Assembly: GCA_004764695.1 (NCBI GenBank)
Contig: SMSO01000025.1
Span: forward strand, 3,369,102-3,433,101
DNA length: 64,000 bases
Source: Schizochytrium sp. TIO01
Lineage: Eukaryota > Sar > Bigyra > Thraustochytrida > Thraustochytriidae
Direction: 5' to 3'
This document shows positions 33,062 through 43,500 of the stretch, in pieces. A program made the position numbers and the translations under genes. The notes below the pieces were generated by a model. The model worked only from the letters and a program-made list of their open reading frames with translations, was not told the DNA's origin and ran no database searches. The first letter of the stretch is position 1. Every line of letters begins with the position of its first letter.

Positions 33062-35617
33062 ATGTACGGCAGCACGACAGGTGGGAGTGCTGGCGCCTCT
33101 AGTGGTCCCTCGAACGGCAGCGCAGGAGCAGCAGCAATGGCAGGTCGCGGAGGCGCGACGGGGTCAACGCGGGAACCCCTGCTTGGTCGCGGAGTAGATG
33201 GCGAGGATGGCGAGGAAACTCACCATAACCAGCTGGGAGCCTTCAACGGCGTCTTTATCCCATGCCTGCTCACGATCCTTGGCGTGATCCTCTTCTTGAG
33301 ATTTGGATTTGCTATCGCACAGCTCGGCTGGATGCTCGTACTTCTGGTGTTTGTAATCGGAGAAACACTGTCGATCTTGACGGTGCTCTCGCTCAGCGCG
33401 ATTCTTGCAAACGGAAATGTGAAATCAGGCGGATCCTACTTTTTGATTAGTAGGTCCCTCGGACCCGAACTTGGAGGTGCTATTGGCATGCTCTTCTACG
33501 CTGGCTATGCTGTTAACACAACGTTTTGCGTGGTGGGATTTGCCACAGAGATCGTGGAAGCATTCTTTGAGACCGAGGAGGGTCTTGAGAACAAACGCAT
33601 GTACACTATTGTGATCGCAAGCTTGGCCCTTGCTGTCGTCATGGGTATCTCTGTCCTCGGTGCAGGGTTCTTTACCCGGATTAATGGCATTGTCTTTGGA
33701 CTCCAGTACAGCTCCATCATTTGCGGTATCTTATCCATCTACTTTGGTTCACCCAAGGCAGAGCTTGAAAACGGCGGAAGCTACCTTGGATTCAGCTTGC
33801 AGAATGTGTGGGATAACGCATGGCCCAGCTACGAAATTGATGAAAAGTGTGGTGATAAGCTCTGTAACTTTGGCATTGTTTTTGCTATACTTTTTCCTGC
33901 TGTCACTGGCATTATGGAGGGCGCAAACCTTAGCGGCGATCTAAAGAACCCCAACCGTGATATCAGCCGCGGTACCTTGGCTGCCATTTTTGCAGCTATC
34001 AGTACCTACGTTATCCTCATTTTTGCCATCGCCGGTGGCTTTCCTCGTGAAACCCTGCGTACGAACATGAGCGTTATCGAAAACGTTGCTTGGCCTTCAA
34101 AGTACATCATCATCATTGGTATTTCGATTGCCGCGTTCTCCAGTGCTCTTGGTTCCGTTTTTGGTGGAGCCCGTGTGCTTCAGCGACTCGGGCGCGATGA
34201 CCTTCCGCCGTACTGGGGCCTCTCATTCTTTGCCAAGGGCACAACCAAGGGTGACGAACCCCGTCGTGCTGTGATTTTTACTTGGCTGGTTGCACAAATT
34301 TGCTGTTTCATCGGTGACCTTGATGTTATTTCGCCGATTATTGCATCTTTCTTTTTGCTCTCCTACGGTGCGGTCAACCTCACCTGCTTTCTTCTCGATG
34401 TCAGTGGTACCCCCAACTTCCGTCCATCATTTCGCTACTATAGCCGCGTGCAAAGTCTTACAGGCTTCCTCCTCTGTCTCGGGACACTGTTTTACCTTGA
34501 TGTCTGGTATGCGGTGATTGCATGCGGTGCTATGCTTGCCCTTTATACATATATTTCTTACACAACGCCGGTCAAGAGCTGGGGTGACGTCTCGCAATCT
34601 CTTCTCTACCACCAGGTCCGTAAATATTTGCTCAAGCTTGATCTTGAGGACCACCCTAAGAACTGGCGTCCGTCTCTTCTATTGCTGGCTAGCGAAGAAT
34701 CTGTCGATCAAGGTTTTATGCACGTTGCAAATGCTCTCAAGAAGGGTGGCCTTTACTTGATTGGTGACGTGGTTGTTGGTGATCTCTCGCGTGGTGCTTC
34801 GGGCGTCACAGAACGCCGTGAACAGTGGCTCGAGCACATTGAGGAGCGGAAGCTTAAGTGCATTCCCGAGGTCACTTTTGCCCCCTCTGTACGAGAAGGA
34901 TACCAACAGCTTGTCCTTTTGTCAGGTCTTGGAGGTATGCGCCCAAATTGTGTGGCTCTTGAGCTTCCATCTTCTCTTGCAAAGATTGATTCGCAGACTT
35001 CTGCTCCATTCAAGAGTAAGTCAGATTTTGTTAACGTGCTCCGGGATATCCTTGGTTCCTTTAAACAGAACCTTTTACTGGCCGCTAACTTTAACGATGA
35101 GCTTTACAAACAAATGGATAGTCGCGCGTGGATTGATATCTGGGTTGTTGGATCGGAGCTTGCGCTCGACGGTACTCTCTCCCTGCAGATGCAGCTCGCC
35201 CACATTCTTCATACGGAGCGTGCAGGCGTGCAGAAGATCCGCGTACTTAATATTGTTGATGAACACTGCAACATCGATAATCAGGAGGAGAAGTTGCAAG
35301 AGATTATGGCCTCGGCGCGTCTTCACCACGCTACCGCGCATGTTATTGCCTGCCAGCAGGTGCAATCTTGGGAGCAAATTACCGCCAACAAGGACACGCC
35401 CTTGGTGGAGCAAATTTCCAGAGTCATGCAGAGCAATTCTCAAAACGATACTCGTGTGTGTTTTATGCGTCTACCCCCTCTTCCTGCTCAGAGTGGTGAT
35501 TCTAACGCTGCTGATGAGTTCTACCTCAACGCGGTTAACACGCTTTTGCAAGGTCTGCCGCCTACGATCTTTGTACGTAGTGGGCACCATGACAACATGA
35601 TTCCTCAAGATCTCTAA
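33062..35617 (+). CDS. SLC12-family cation-chloride cotransporter
   Basis: An 851-residue electroneutral cation-chloride cotransporter (Na-K-Cl / K-Cl family). An N-terminal Gly/Ser-rich cytosolic region (1-57) is followed by about 12 membrane segments (about 58-500) and a cytosolic SLC12 C-terminal domain (about 510-851). Diagnostic stretches are LGAFNGVFIPCLLTILGVIL at the start of TM1, KSGGSYFLISRSLGPELGG in the TM2-TM3 region, and GDLKNPNRDISRGTLAAIF, the classic family signature. The C-terminal domain starts with the PKNWRPSLLLL motif. The length and short loops look most like the KCC / SLC12A9 / fungal Vhc1 side of the family, but I cannot fix the transported cation by eye. An extracellular loop with a CGDKLC pair is present. 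The protein is complete, with no frameshift, and probably sits in plasma or vacuolar membrane for ion and volume control. A GAATTT repeat lies 45-70 bases before the start. Confidence 0.95.
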   Translation: MYGSTTGGSAGASSGPSNGSAGAAAMAGRGGATGSTREPLLGRGVDGEDGEETHHNQLGAFNGVFIPCLLTILGVILFLRFGFAIAQLGWMLVLLVFVIGETLSILTVLSLSAILANGNVKSGGSYFLISRSLGPELGGAIGMLFYAGYAVNTTFCVVGFATEIVEAFFETEEGLENKRMYTIVIASLALAVVMGISVLGAGFFTRINGIVFGLQYSSIICGILSIYFGSPKAELENGGSYLGFSLQNVWDNAWPSYEIDEKCGDKLCNFGIVFAILFPAVTGIMEGANLSGDLKNPNRDISRGTLAAIFAAISTYVILIFAIAGGFPRETLRTNMSVIENVAWPSKYIIIIGISIAAFSSALGSVFGGARVLQRLGRDDLPPYWGLSFFAKGTTKGDEPRRAVIFTWLVAQICCFIGDLDVISPIIASFFLLSYGAVNLTCFLLDVSGTPNFRPSFRYYSRVQSLTGFLLCLGTLFYLDVWYAVIACGAMLALYTYISYTTPVKSWGDVSQSLLYHQVRKYLLKLDLEDHPKNWRPSLLLLASEESVDQGFMHVANALKKGGLYLIGDVVVGDLSRGASGVTERREQWLEHIEERKLKCIPEVTFAPSVREGYQQLVLLSGLGGMRPNCVALELPSSLAKIDSQTSAPFKSKSDFVNVLRDILGSFKQNLLLAANFNDELYKQMDSRAWIDIWVVGSELALDGTLSLQMQLAHILHTERAGVQKIRVLNIVDEHCNIDNQEEKLQEIMASARLHHATAHVIACQQVQSWEQITANKDTPLVEQISRVMQSNSQNDTRVCFMRLPPLPAQSGDSNAADEFYLNAVNTLLQGLPPTIFVRSGHHDNMIPQDL

Positions 35618-36864
35618 ATGTTGGTGGACAATTCCTCTGAGTTATAGATGAGACTAGTCTCATGGTTCCCTTTCGATTTTCTCCCCTGGTTGTTGTCACG
35701 AATCTGGAATCGTTTCTCTTCAACTGTTCGTACTAGTAGTAATGTAGCATGCGAGCTTATGCCCTTCAAATCATCATTCTTTCATTCCCGTTTATCAATT
35801 CTTGGTTTTCACCCCCCTTTATGTGCAGTCGGCAGCAACAATAAAAACATAATGAAGTGGATACTTTCCAAGCTACAGAGTGGTGCCAGTAGATATGTGA
35901 TTTTAATAACTTGTTTGATCTCCAAATATTCAAAACATATACTCTCAGTGCTGTCTATCGTGATTTTCCTAAAAGATAAACATTTCCCCGAACTATTGCT
36001 ATCTGTGCTGGTTAACTTGAAAACATTCTCTACTCACTTCTAGTAGGTGGCACTCTCATTGTGAAGCAATTTATTAAGATCTATAATAAATACGCGCCTA
36101 GGTAACCCATGGCAAATGCATACTATATCTAGCCTTACCTCCAGTGTCCTCGTTGTAACGGGAGAGGTTACAACCTGAAACAGAATATGAGGCTGCATTC
36201 GAGCGTGGCAAATGATCGATCAGCTGATGACTATGTACAAGTTATCCATTCGGTTTTCTCCATAAGAGAGCATAATCTAAGGGTGCTCCAGTACCCAGGT
36301 ACCTAGGTTGTCGATCAATTGACCGCGCTGTGTTTCTTCTCTCAAGTAAGCACCTAGGTAGGTAGGTAGGTAGGTATAGGTAGCATTTAATCATCATAGC
36401 GCCCCGTAATTACAACCTTTACCCTGTCGTACTGTACATAGCACTACATTAGTGGTAAATCTAAGGGTGAAAGAGGAGGAAGAGTCGATGTGTGCACAAA
36501 AGCCTACTACGAAAACACTAGGGTAGGTAGCAAACTGTTAGAGAAGGACACATAAGTGAAAAGAGCGAAGGAGTGAACTCCCAATACGCCTAAATATTGA
36601 AAATAGTTTTTGAGGACCAAGTATTAGACTTTTCAATAATTGGGATTATTGTGCGCAATAGGAGGGAGTGAAAGTGCACGCGATTTATGAAGTCTGGAAT
36701 GAAAATTGCGATCAACTTCTTTTGCTCTTGGCCATGAACGTGTGGAATGCGAGGAGGCAGTCAGGGATTACATTCGATTGCAGGTCGTAAGACGCCTGGA
36801 GTTCAAGCTTGGTTGGTCTTGAGCAGTAGGAGGGAGGCCGCGGCTGCCTGCCTCGGTTCTCAAG
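35618..36864. other. Intergenic region with GGTA repeat
   Basis: No gene seen. It contains a GGTA tetranucleotide run at about 36353-36376 and TAGGTA-type motifs around it. The right end is the leader of the pseudokinase gene. Confidence 0.6.
36353..36376. repeat. (GGTA)n microsatellite
   Basis: Short run of TAGG/GGTA units. The same tetramer recurs in several other intergenic regions of the window. Confidence 0.9.
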
Positions 36865-39800
36865 ATGCAGCGTAAGTCCAGGTTTTCTATGCGGGGCAAG
36901 AGGGTGTCGAGGGCTGTGAGTAAAGTCAAGTCGGCGACAAACCAGACGTCGGGCTCGAACGCCCCAGAAATTACCGGGACAGAAGGCCACTCGGGAAAAG
37001 GAATCCAAATAATTGAAATCATTGTCAATGATGTCCGCAAAAGGCTCTCGTGCGCGACCATTTGTCAAAAAAAGGCTCATCGTGTGAAGAGCATGTTTGA
37101 ACAAGCCCTGATGCGCATTAAGCAAACTGGAGCAGGTCATGTGAACGATGTCATGGTGGAGTCCATCCTCCAATATATACACTATATTTTGCAACCGTAC
37201 TTCCGCGTCGAAAATGTTGAAGTGCCACTTGAAGCACGCATTTTGGAGATTGTCAACGCATACGCTGGTCATCGAGCACTGGTAGATGCCGAAATCCAGA
37301 TTCAAAACTTGCTACACTTATATGACTCCACACGTCCGGTCGTTTCAGATGCTATTATCGATGAAGAGGACGCCACAGACCGGAAATTTATGTGTGCTGA
37401 GCTCATGACGCTGCTTGAGCAGCTTCAGGGCCGGTACAATGGACATGAGCTGCAAATCGTCAAAGAAATGCTCGCCGGCGATCCTCGTATGTCCTTTAAT
37501 GGTTCAAATCCAGAAGCAATCATTCAATCACGCACAAAACAAAAAGCTATTAAACGCCTAGAGAAATATCTCATGCAAGAACAGAATAAGAAAATGACCA
37601 CCCTGCCTAACGACTGTTGCTTGGCTGCTGAGCCTGTTCAGTCCATGGAGGGTGGTCACTTCGGTCAGATTTTCACAAGTACAATTATTGTTAACGACCA
37701 AGAAAAAGAAGTGGCTCTCCAAAAGTTTGGACCGTTCGAAGGGGAGTTTCCATCAAACAAGCAAATCGTGGCATTGCATGGTGTGGAAGACTGGCTCAAG
37801 CTTCGGCATCCAAACATTGTTCAGCTTCTGGGCACATGCACACTTGGTAAACAGCTTTATTTAGTTATGGATGAGCGAAATTTGTCGCTCGAGGACCTAC
37901 TTTATGAGTCTGAATTACATGGGGGCCAAACCCATAAACTCTCCTATGATGAGAAATTGAGCATTCTTCGCGGCACAATCCGAGGACTTGCCTATCTTCA
38001 TTCAGAAGGTTTTCTCCACGGCAACCTTGAACCTTCTAATGTGACGTTTGACCGATCAACTGGGCGCGTAAAACTTGTCAACTTTAGCGTTGCAACTAAT
38101 GCGACAATTGATCCTCATTGTATTTCAGATGCTGGCATGGGATTGGCATCTCCCGTGTACCATGCTCCAGAATTGCTTGAGGGCACTCCACAATGGACCA
38201 CACGGGCCGATATATATGCATACGGTCTTCTTACCTGGGAGATACTTCATCACCAAGCACCATTTGAGGGCTTAGATTCCGAAGGAAATCTTGCTGACAA
38301 GATTCTTGACGGAAAACGTCCACCAATTTCCGATGATGCGAACATTACGTTATGGCTTGTGCGACTTATAGAGGCATGCTGGCAACAAATGCCTGAACAG
38401 CGGCCTACCGCTGCAGAAGTTCTTGAAAAGTTCGAGACCAGAAAAAGTCACTCGCGTAAGTCGACAAAGATTATTCAAAGTGTTATCAACACGTTTGCTA
38501 AAGGCCGGCGACAAGGCGACGCCATCCACTCACCAACAGCACCCAAACGCTCGCAGACTTCAGCTGCGAAAGGACCGACTAAAGACGTAATTCATCATCT
38601 CATGGATGAACTGGATAAGGAGGATCCTCGTGATGTTTTGCGTCTACTTGGTTTATTACGAACTCTTTTAAGCGAAGAACAAGAAGGTGTGGATCTTGAA
38701 GGTGTACGCGCTGAGGCGCTAAAACGAGGTCTTTTGCAACACCTTCAACGAATTCTCGAAATGCAGAGTAGTAGTAAAGATGAATGTGCCTGTGCTCTAT
38801 GGGTACTTCGGTTTGCTCTGCTGGGTAATGACTCTGCGCTAAAATTTCGAGAAGAGGCTCTCTCTAAGTATAAACTTGGACATCTCCTAGTGGATCGTAT
38901 GAAAGAGTTTCAGGACTCTGCCTCTCTACAGGCAGCTGCATGTGGCGCATGCTTGACTCTTGCACACTCCCCGCCTGTTAACAAAATAAAGCTGTGTCAA
39001 GAGCTTGGCATCGGTCATGAGATTATCTTTGCGATGGACCGCCATCGCACAGATGCTGAAATTCAAAAGCTTGGGTGCTCAGCTATTCAGAATCTTAGTG
39101 TGAACAACCGTAACTGCAGAATTCTAGGCCAAGAACTTCATGCGGGTCAGTATATCATCACAGCTATGCGTGAGCATCGCGAGAATGCTGAGGTGCAGAG
39201 GTTTGCATGTTCAAGCTTGCAAAATCTGGCCGTGAAAACACGCGAAGCTCTTGTGCAAGAACTTAACGTTGGCAAGGAGATACTAGAGGCTATGCGCATG
39301 CACCGTAGCAACGCCATCGTACAAAAGGTAGCCATGGGTGCAATAAACAATCTCTCAATTGGCAATGATCGTAACAAAGAGATTTTTGGCCAGGAATTGA
39401 ATATTGGACAAGAAATTATGATGTCGCTGAGAACTCACCGTCATGATCCAAGTGTACAAGAGACTGCATTTGGCCTTCTCTGGACACTTGCTGTTAACGA
39501 TCGCAATGAAGAGATTTTAGTGCAGGAGTTGCGCATTGGAAACGAGCTAATAGATGCAATGCGAGAGCATCGTCACCACTCTGGTGTACAGAAAATGGCT
39601 TGTGTAGCACTCAATAACCTTTCAGTGAATGAGCGTAACAAGGAAATTCTTTGCCAAAAACTTGATGTGGGTCGAGAAATCATTGAGGCCATGCATGCTC
39701 ATCGGGAGAATGCAGACGTCCAAAAAGCTGCTTGTGTTGCGTTGAACATGTTAGCGATCAACTCCCAAAATTCCAAAACGCTCTGTCAAGACTTGCATGT

Positions 39801-41736
39801 CGCCAGGGATATCATAGACGCAATGCGAGCGCTTCGAAGTCATGCTGAGGTGCAACAGGTTGGTTGTGTGGCGCTAGCAACACTTGCGAGAAACGAGCGT
39901 AATCGTAAAATCCTTGGTCAGGAGTTAAAGGTTGGTAAAGAGATCATCTCAGCAATGCGTACACATGAAGGAAATGCTCTTGTGCAACAATACGGTTGTG
40001 GTGCGATTAGGAACCTTTCTGTGGATGCGCGCAATCAAGTTATTTTTGGCCAAGAGCTTGGTGTTGGCAAATATGTGGTTGCCGCTATGAACGCCCACCG
40101 TGACCGTGATAATGTCCAGGAAACAGCATGCACAGCATTCTGGAAGCTAGCAAACAATGAACAAAATCGAATTATCCTTGCGCAGGATTTACATATTGGA
40201 ACAACACTCGTAAAGGCAATGCTTGCACATCAGGACCGTGGTGGTGTGCAAAAGTATGCAAGTGGTGTTATTCGAAAGTTAGCTGCTGTTGACGATAACA
40301 ACAAGGAAACTCTGGGAAAGGTTCACGAAATTAATATAGCACTTCTAACTGCGTTGCAAACGCATAAGAAGAATGCAGAAGTTGAAGAACAAGTGTTGGG
40401 TGCTCTACTCAACCTCGGTCTCAATGATTGCAATAAGACTCTTTTCAAAAATAATCTTGAGATTGGAGAGTCTGTCCTCACAGTGATGCGCTTATTTAAA
40501 GACAATTCCACCATCCAAACCTATGGTTGCGGTCTTCTTCGGGATCTCGCTGCAACCGAAGCCAACAAAAGGTTCCTGGGTAAAGATTTAAACGCAGGTG
40601 CTGAACTCATTATAGCGATGCGCGCCCACCCTGATAATGCGGAGTTACAAAGGAACGCCTGCGGAGCTATTCAAAATCTTGCAGTAGATGATATCAATGA
40701 GGAAATCTTGTGTGTCACGCTCGATATTGGCAAAGATATTATAGCAGCGATGCGTAAGCATCCAACGCATAGCTCTGTACAAGAGAGTGCATGTGGCGCT
40801 CTCCGCAATCTTGCTGTTGATGATCGCCATCAAGAGATTCTTTGTCAGAAGCATGACGCAGGTAGCGAAATTCTCTGTGCAATGCGCGAACACCACGATG
40901 ATTCTGAACTTTTAAAGACAGCCTGTGGCGCACTTCGAAACTTGGCAGGTGACGAGCGCAACAGAGAGATCTTAGGTCAAGAACTCAACGCAGGCACACA
41001 GATACTTGCTGCGATGTGTGACTTTCCTGATAATCCCGGGATGCAAGAAAAGGCCCTTGCAGCTTTGGAGATGCTTGCACTCAATGAACGTAACGAGGTA
41101 ACGTTTTGTCAGGATCTCCGGGTTGCCAGTGAGGTGCTTGCAGCCATGCGTACACACCACGAAGATGCTGGTGTCCAGGAAAAGGCATGCGGCGTTTTAT
41201 GGAGTCTTTCGGTAAACGACCGCAACAAAGAGATTTTAGGTCAAGAACTTGGGGTCGGACGCATGGTATTGGCCGCCATGCGTGCCCATAGCAATCAAGC
41301 TGGTCTACAAAGACGTGCATGTGGCACCCTTCGTAATTTATCTATGAACAAGCGCAACAAAGAAATGTTGGGGCGAGATTTAAATGCTGGAAGTGAAATC
41401 CTCACAGCGATGCGGACTCATCGTCAAGACGAAAATGTGCAGCTGGAGGCATGCGGTGCTTTGAGGAACCTCTCAGGAAACAAGAAGAACAAAGTAATTC
41501 TTGGCCTGGAACTCAATGCAGGATTGGAAGTCCTAAAAACGATGCGTATGCATCAGCGAAACGAGCGTATTCAAAATGAAGCTTGCAATGTCCTTAGACA
41601 CCTTGCGAAAGATGTGAATGTACAGTCAACTTTATGTAGCTTGGGAGCTCAAGAGCAGATTGCTGAAGCACAAACTCGGTTCCCTAGACTTAAGTCGCCA
41701 AAGCAGGCACTATCTCGACTCACAACATCCTATTAG
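36865..41736 (+). CDS. Pseudokinase with about 21 armadillo-like repeats
   Basis: A 1623-residue single-exon protein. Residues 1-250 are basic then helical, somewhat like the N-terminal bundles of plant TKL/MLKL-type kinases (weak). Residues about 262-525 form a protein-kinase fold of the TKL type: LKLRHPNIVQLLGTC, GLAYLHSEGFLHGNLEPSNV, APELL and a CW-x-x-x-P-x-x-RPTAAEVL end. Three catalytic residues are missing: the VAIK lysine position is Q286 (K287 follows), HRD is HGN at 385-387, and DFG is NFS at 406-408. It should therefore be a pseudokinase scaffold. From about residue 670 to 1600 come about 21 units of 42-43 residues with consensus ILGQELNVGKEII-x-AMR-x-H, then VQ-x-x-ACGALRNLAVN-x-RN, typical of armadillo repeats. 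A Lys/Ser-rich hinge separates the two parts. Likely a signalling scaffold in the cytoplasm; the partner is unknown. Confidence 0.9.
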   Translation: MQRKSRFSMRGKRVSRAVSKVKSATNQTSGSNAPEITGTEGHSGKGIQIIEIIVNDVRKRLSCATICQKKAHRVKSMFEQALMRIKQTGAGHVNDVMVESILQYIHYILQPYFRVENVEVPLEARILEIVNAYAGHRALVDAEIQIQNLLHLYDSTRPVVSDAIIDEEDATDRKFMCAELMTLLEQLQGRYNGHELQIVKEMLAGDPRMSFNGSNPEAIIQSRTKQKAIKRLEKYLMQEQNKKMTTLPNDCCLAAEPVQSMEGGHFGQIFTSTIIVNDQEKEVALQKFGPFEGEFPSNKQIVALHGVEDWLKLRHPNIVQLLGTCTLGKQLYLVMDERNLSLEDLLYESELHGGQTHKLSYDEKLSILRGTIRGLAYLHSEGFLHGNLEPSNVTFDRSTGRVKLVNFSVATNATIDPHCISDAGMGLASPVYHAPELLEGTPQWTTRADIYAYGLLTWEILHHQAPFEGLDSEGNLADKILDGKRPPISDDANITLWLVRLIEACWQQMPEQRPTAAEVLEKFETRKSHSRKSTKIIQSVINTFAKGRRQGDAIHSPTAPKRSQTSAAKGPTKDVIHHLMDELDKEDPRDVLRLLGLLRTLLSEEQEGVDLEGVRAEALKRGLLQHLQRILEMQSSSKDECACALWVLRFALLGNDSALKFREEALSKYKLGHLLVDRMKEFQDSASLQAAACGACLTLAHSPPVNKIKLCQELGIGHEIIFAMDRHRTDAEIQKLGCSAIQNLSVNNRNCRILGQELHAGQYIITAMREHRENAEVQRFACSSLQNLAVKTREALVQELNVGKEILEAMRMHRSNAIVQKVAMGAINNLSIGNDRNKEIFGQELNIGQEIMMSLRTHRHDPSVQETAFGLLWTLAVNDRNEEILVQELRIGNELIDAMREHRHHSGVQKMACVALNNLSVNERNKEILCQKLDVGREIIEAMHAHRENADVQKAACVALNMLAINSQNSKTLCQDLHVARDIIDAMRALRSHAEVQQVGCVALATLARNERNRKILGQELKVGKEIISAMRTHEGNALVQQYGCGAIRNLSVDARNQVIFGQELGVGKYVVAAMNAHRDRDNVQETACTAFWKLANNEQNRIILAQDLHIGTTLVKAMLAHQDRGGVQKYASGVIRKLAAVDDNNKETLGKVHEINIALLTALQTHKKNAEVEEQVLGALLNLGLNDCNKTLFKNNLEIGESVLTVMRLFKDNSTIQTYGCGLLRDLAATEANKRFLGKDLNAGAELIIAMRAHPDNAELQRNACGAIQNLAVDDINEEILCVTLDIGKDIIAAMRKHPTHSSVQESACGALRNLAVDDRHQEILCQKHDAGSEILCAMREHHDDSELLKTACGALRNLAGDERNREILGQELNAGTQILAAMCDFPDNPGMQEKALAALEMLALNERNEVTFCQDLRVASEVLAAMRTHHEDAGVQEKACGVLWSLSVNDRNKEILGQELGVGRMVLAAMRAHSNQAGLQRRACGTLRNLSMNKRNKEMLGRDLNAGSEILTAMRTHRQDENVQLEACGALRNLSGNKKNKVILGLELNAGLEVLKTMRMHQRNERIQNEACNVLRHLAKDVNVQSTLCSLGAQEQIAEAQTRFPRLKSPKQALSRLTTSY

Positions 41737-43438
41737 GAATACGCACTGTTAGCTAATATTGCTTCCGTAGCGCCTGTCTTTATTTTGTTGGCCTTTGGTG
41801 CTTTCGAAAACACAATTTTCATGGAAGAAAACTGGGCACTATCCACTTGAATCTTATTTTCTTACATTTGACTATGCGACCCACCTTCTATTAGGAAATG
41901 CCCTACCTTAATTTTCTTCCGCCACCCATGAATTTCTACTTTAATCCATAAAATCAAATCATTGAGAAGCCATAATTTCATAGCTCGTCTGCTAAAGAAT
42001 AACAATCAGGTGAAATCTCGTGCTAGGGTTGATCTCACGCAATATATTTGGGAAAACGCATTGTAATAAATCTACAAATATAAATGAAAGGGACAACCGC
42101 ACGCTTCTTCGGGGTCGTTTTAGAATAGTGTGCATCATATCTCGAAATTCTCTCAGTGAAGACCGGATGGATACATTAAAGAGTGCATTTGAGACTTGGA
42201 TAAAAACCTGTCCCTGGAAAGTCTACCAAAGTTTGATCTCTTTTTTCTTAGGTGAGCCATTTTTCTTTCTAAATACTTATGCCAATATTGGTCATTATTG
42301 AAAGTCGATTTTCGTGTACCTGGTAACATTTCTCAGAAACTTTGCTAAGTAACATTTGAAGCATAAACTTTAGGTGCTTAGAACACAGCTTTTAAAGAAA
42401 GCCATCATTAATTTGACCACTTTAGCATTCTATGTCTTTCGCTTTAACCAACACAACCTTGTGATGAAAATAGAGGTGTTTACGTCAAGTTGAATATAAA
42501 AGCTGGTCTCAAATTTTCTCTGCACGCAGGAGGAGGAAAGCAACAGCTGAAAACATGAAAGCGGTCGCAACTATTCTCCAAATAATAAGGAGCAGACTGC
42601 TGCCTTTTAATGGTCTGAGCCTGTAGCACAATCTGAAGACAAAGAAGGGGTTATGATCTATACAGAATAGAATTGAATGAGAGTTTCACCCTAAGATCCA
42701 ACTTCCTTAAGTCACACCTCATTTTTGCCACTGGAGCGCCAATATCACTTTTTGAATCACTTTTCTTTCGGCTTTCACTGTCAACTTCAAGTTCGTCAGG
42801 CAATAATTCTCACTCCACGTCAGCGATAGTTAGCAGCCCCGATTCCGCCATGTCGGTAGGTACCTTCCTCTAGAAACCCTTTAGTAGAGCAGTATTAAGA
42901 AAAAAAATGTGATCTCTACAATAATTTCGATATCTCGTACGAAAGCTGTATAGTCATAATAGTCTAGCACATTTTGATACTTCAGCTGCCGGTTGGAGGT
43001 AGTACAGCAAAATGCCGTCAAGCGACTGAGACCTCTGCGTCGACCAAGCACAGTCTAGCATTCGAGTGCACCGCCTTCAGCTAGCGCGTGAATGAATGGG
43101 CGAATAATGCGGATTTTGCTCTCTTGGTCTTCACTGAGCGAATCATCATGAGAGTGCGTACAACAATAACCAAGTTGGGGCCTCCCGTTGCTTGTCGCTG
43201 TTGTGTCACTTAGATTCCATGATTGAACAAGCGGTCATACAAATATGCATTAATGGGATGCTCATACTGTTTAAGTTTGCGTGATCGTTAGCAAGAATGG
43301 TTCTGAGAAAGCAATCACGGTGCTGGGAGCTTCAGACTCGATGGCCCTGACGATGCTATCTATGGCTCGGCTCTCGCACCAACTGCGATCATACACTCGG
43401 ACAGATGATGCCTTAGCATGCAGGATTCAGTAGGAAGG

Positions 43439-43500
43439 GAGCGAGTGAGCGAGCGAGCGAGCGAGCGAGTGAGTGAGTGAGTGAGTGAGTGAGTGAGTGC
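43439..43500. repeat. (GAGC)n/(GAGT)n microsatellite
   Basis: A run of GAGC units switching to about nine GAGT units. Confidence 0.95.
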
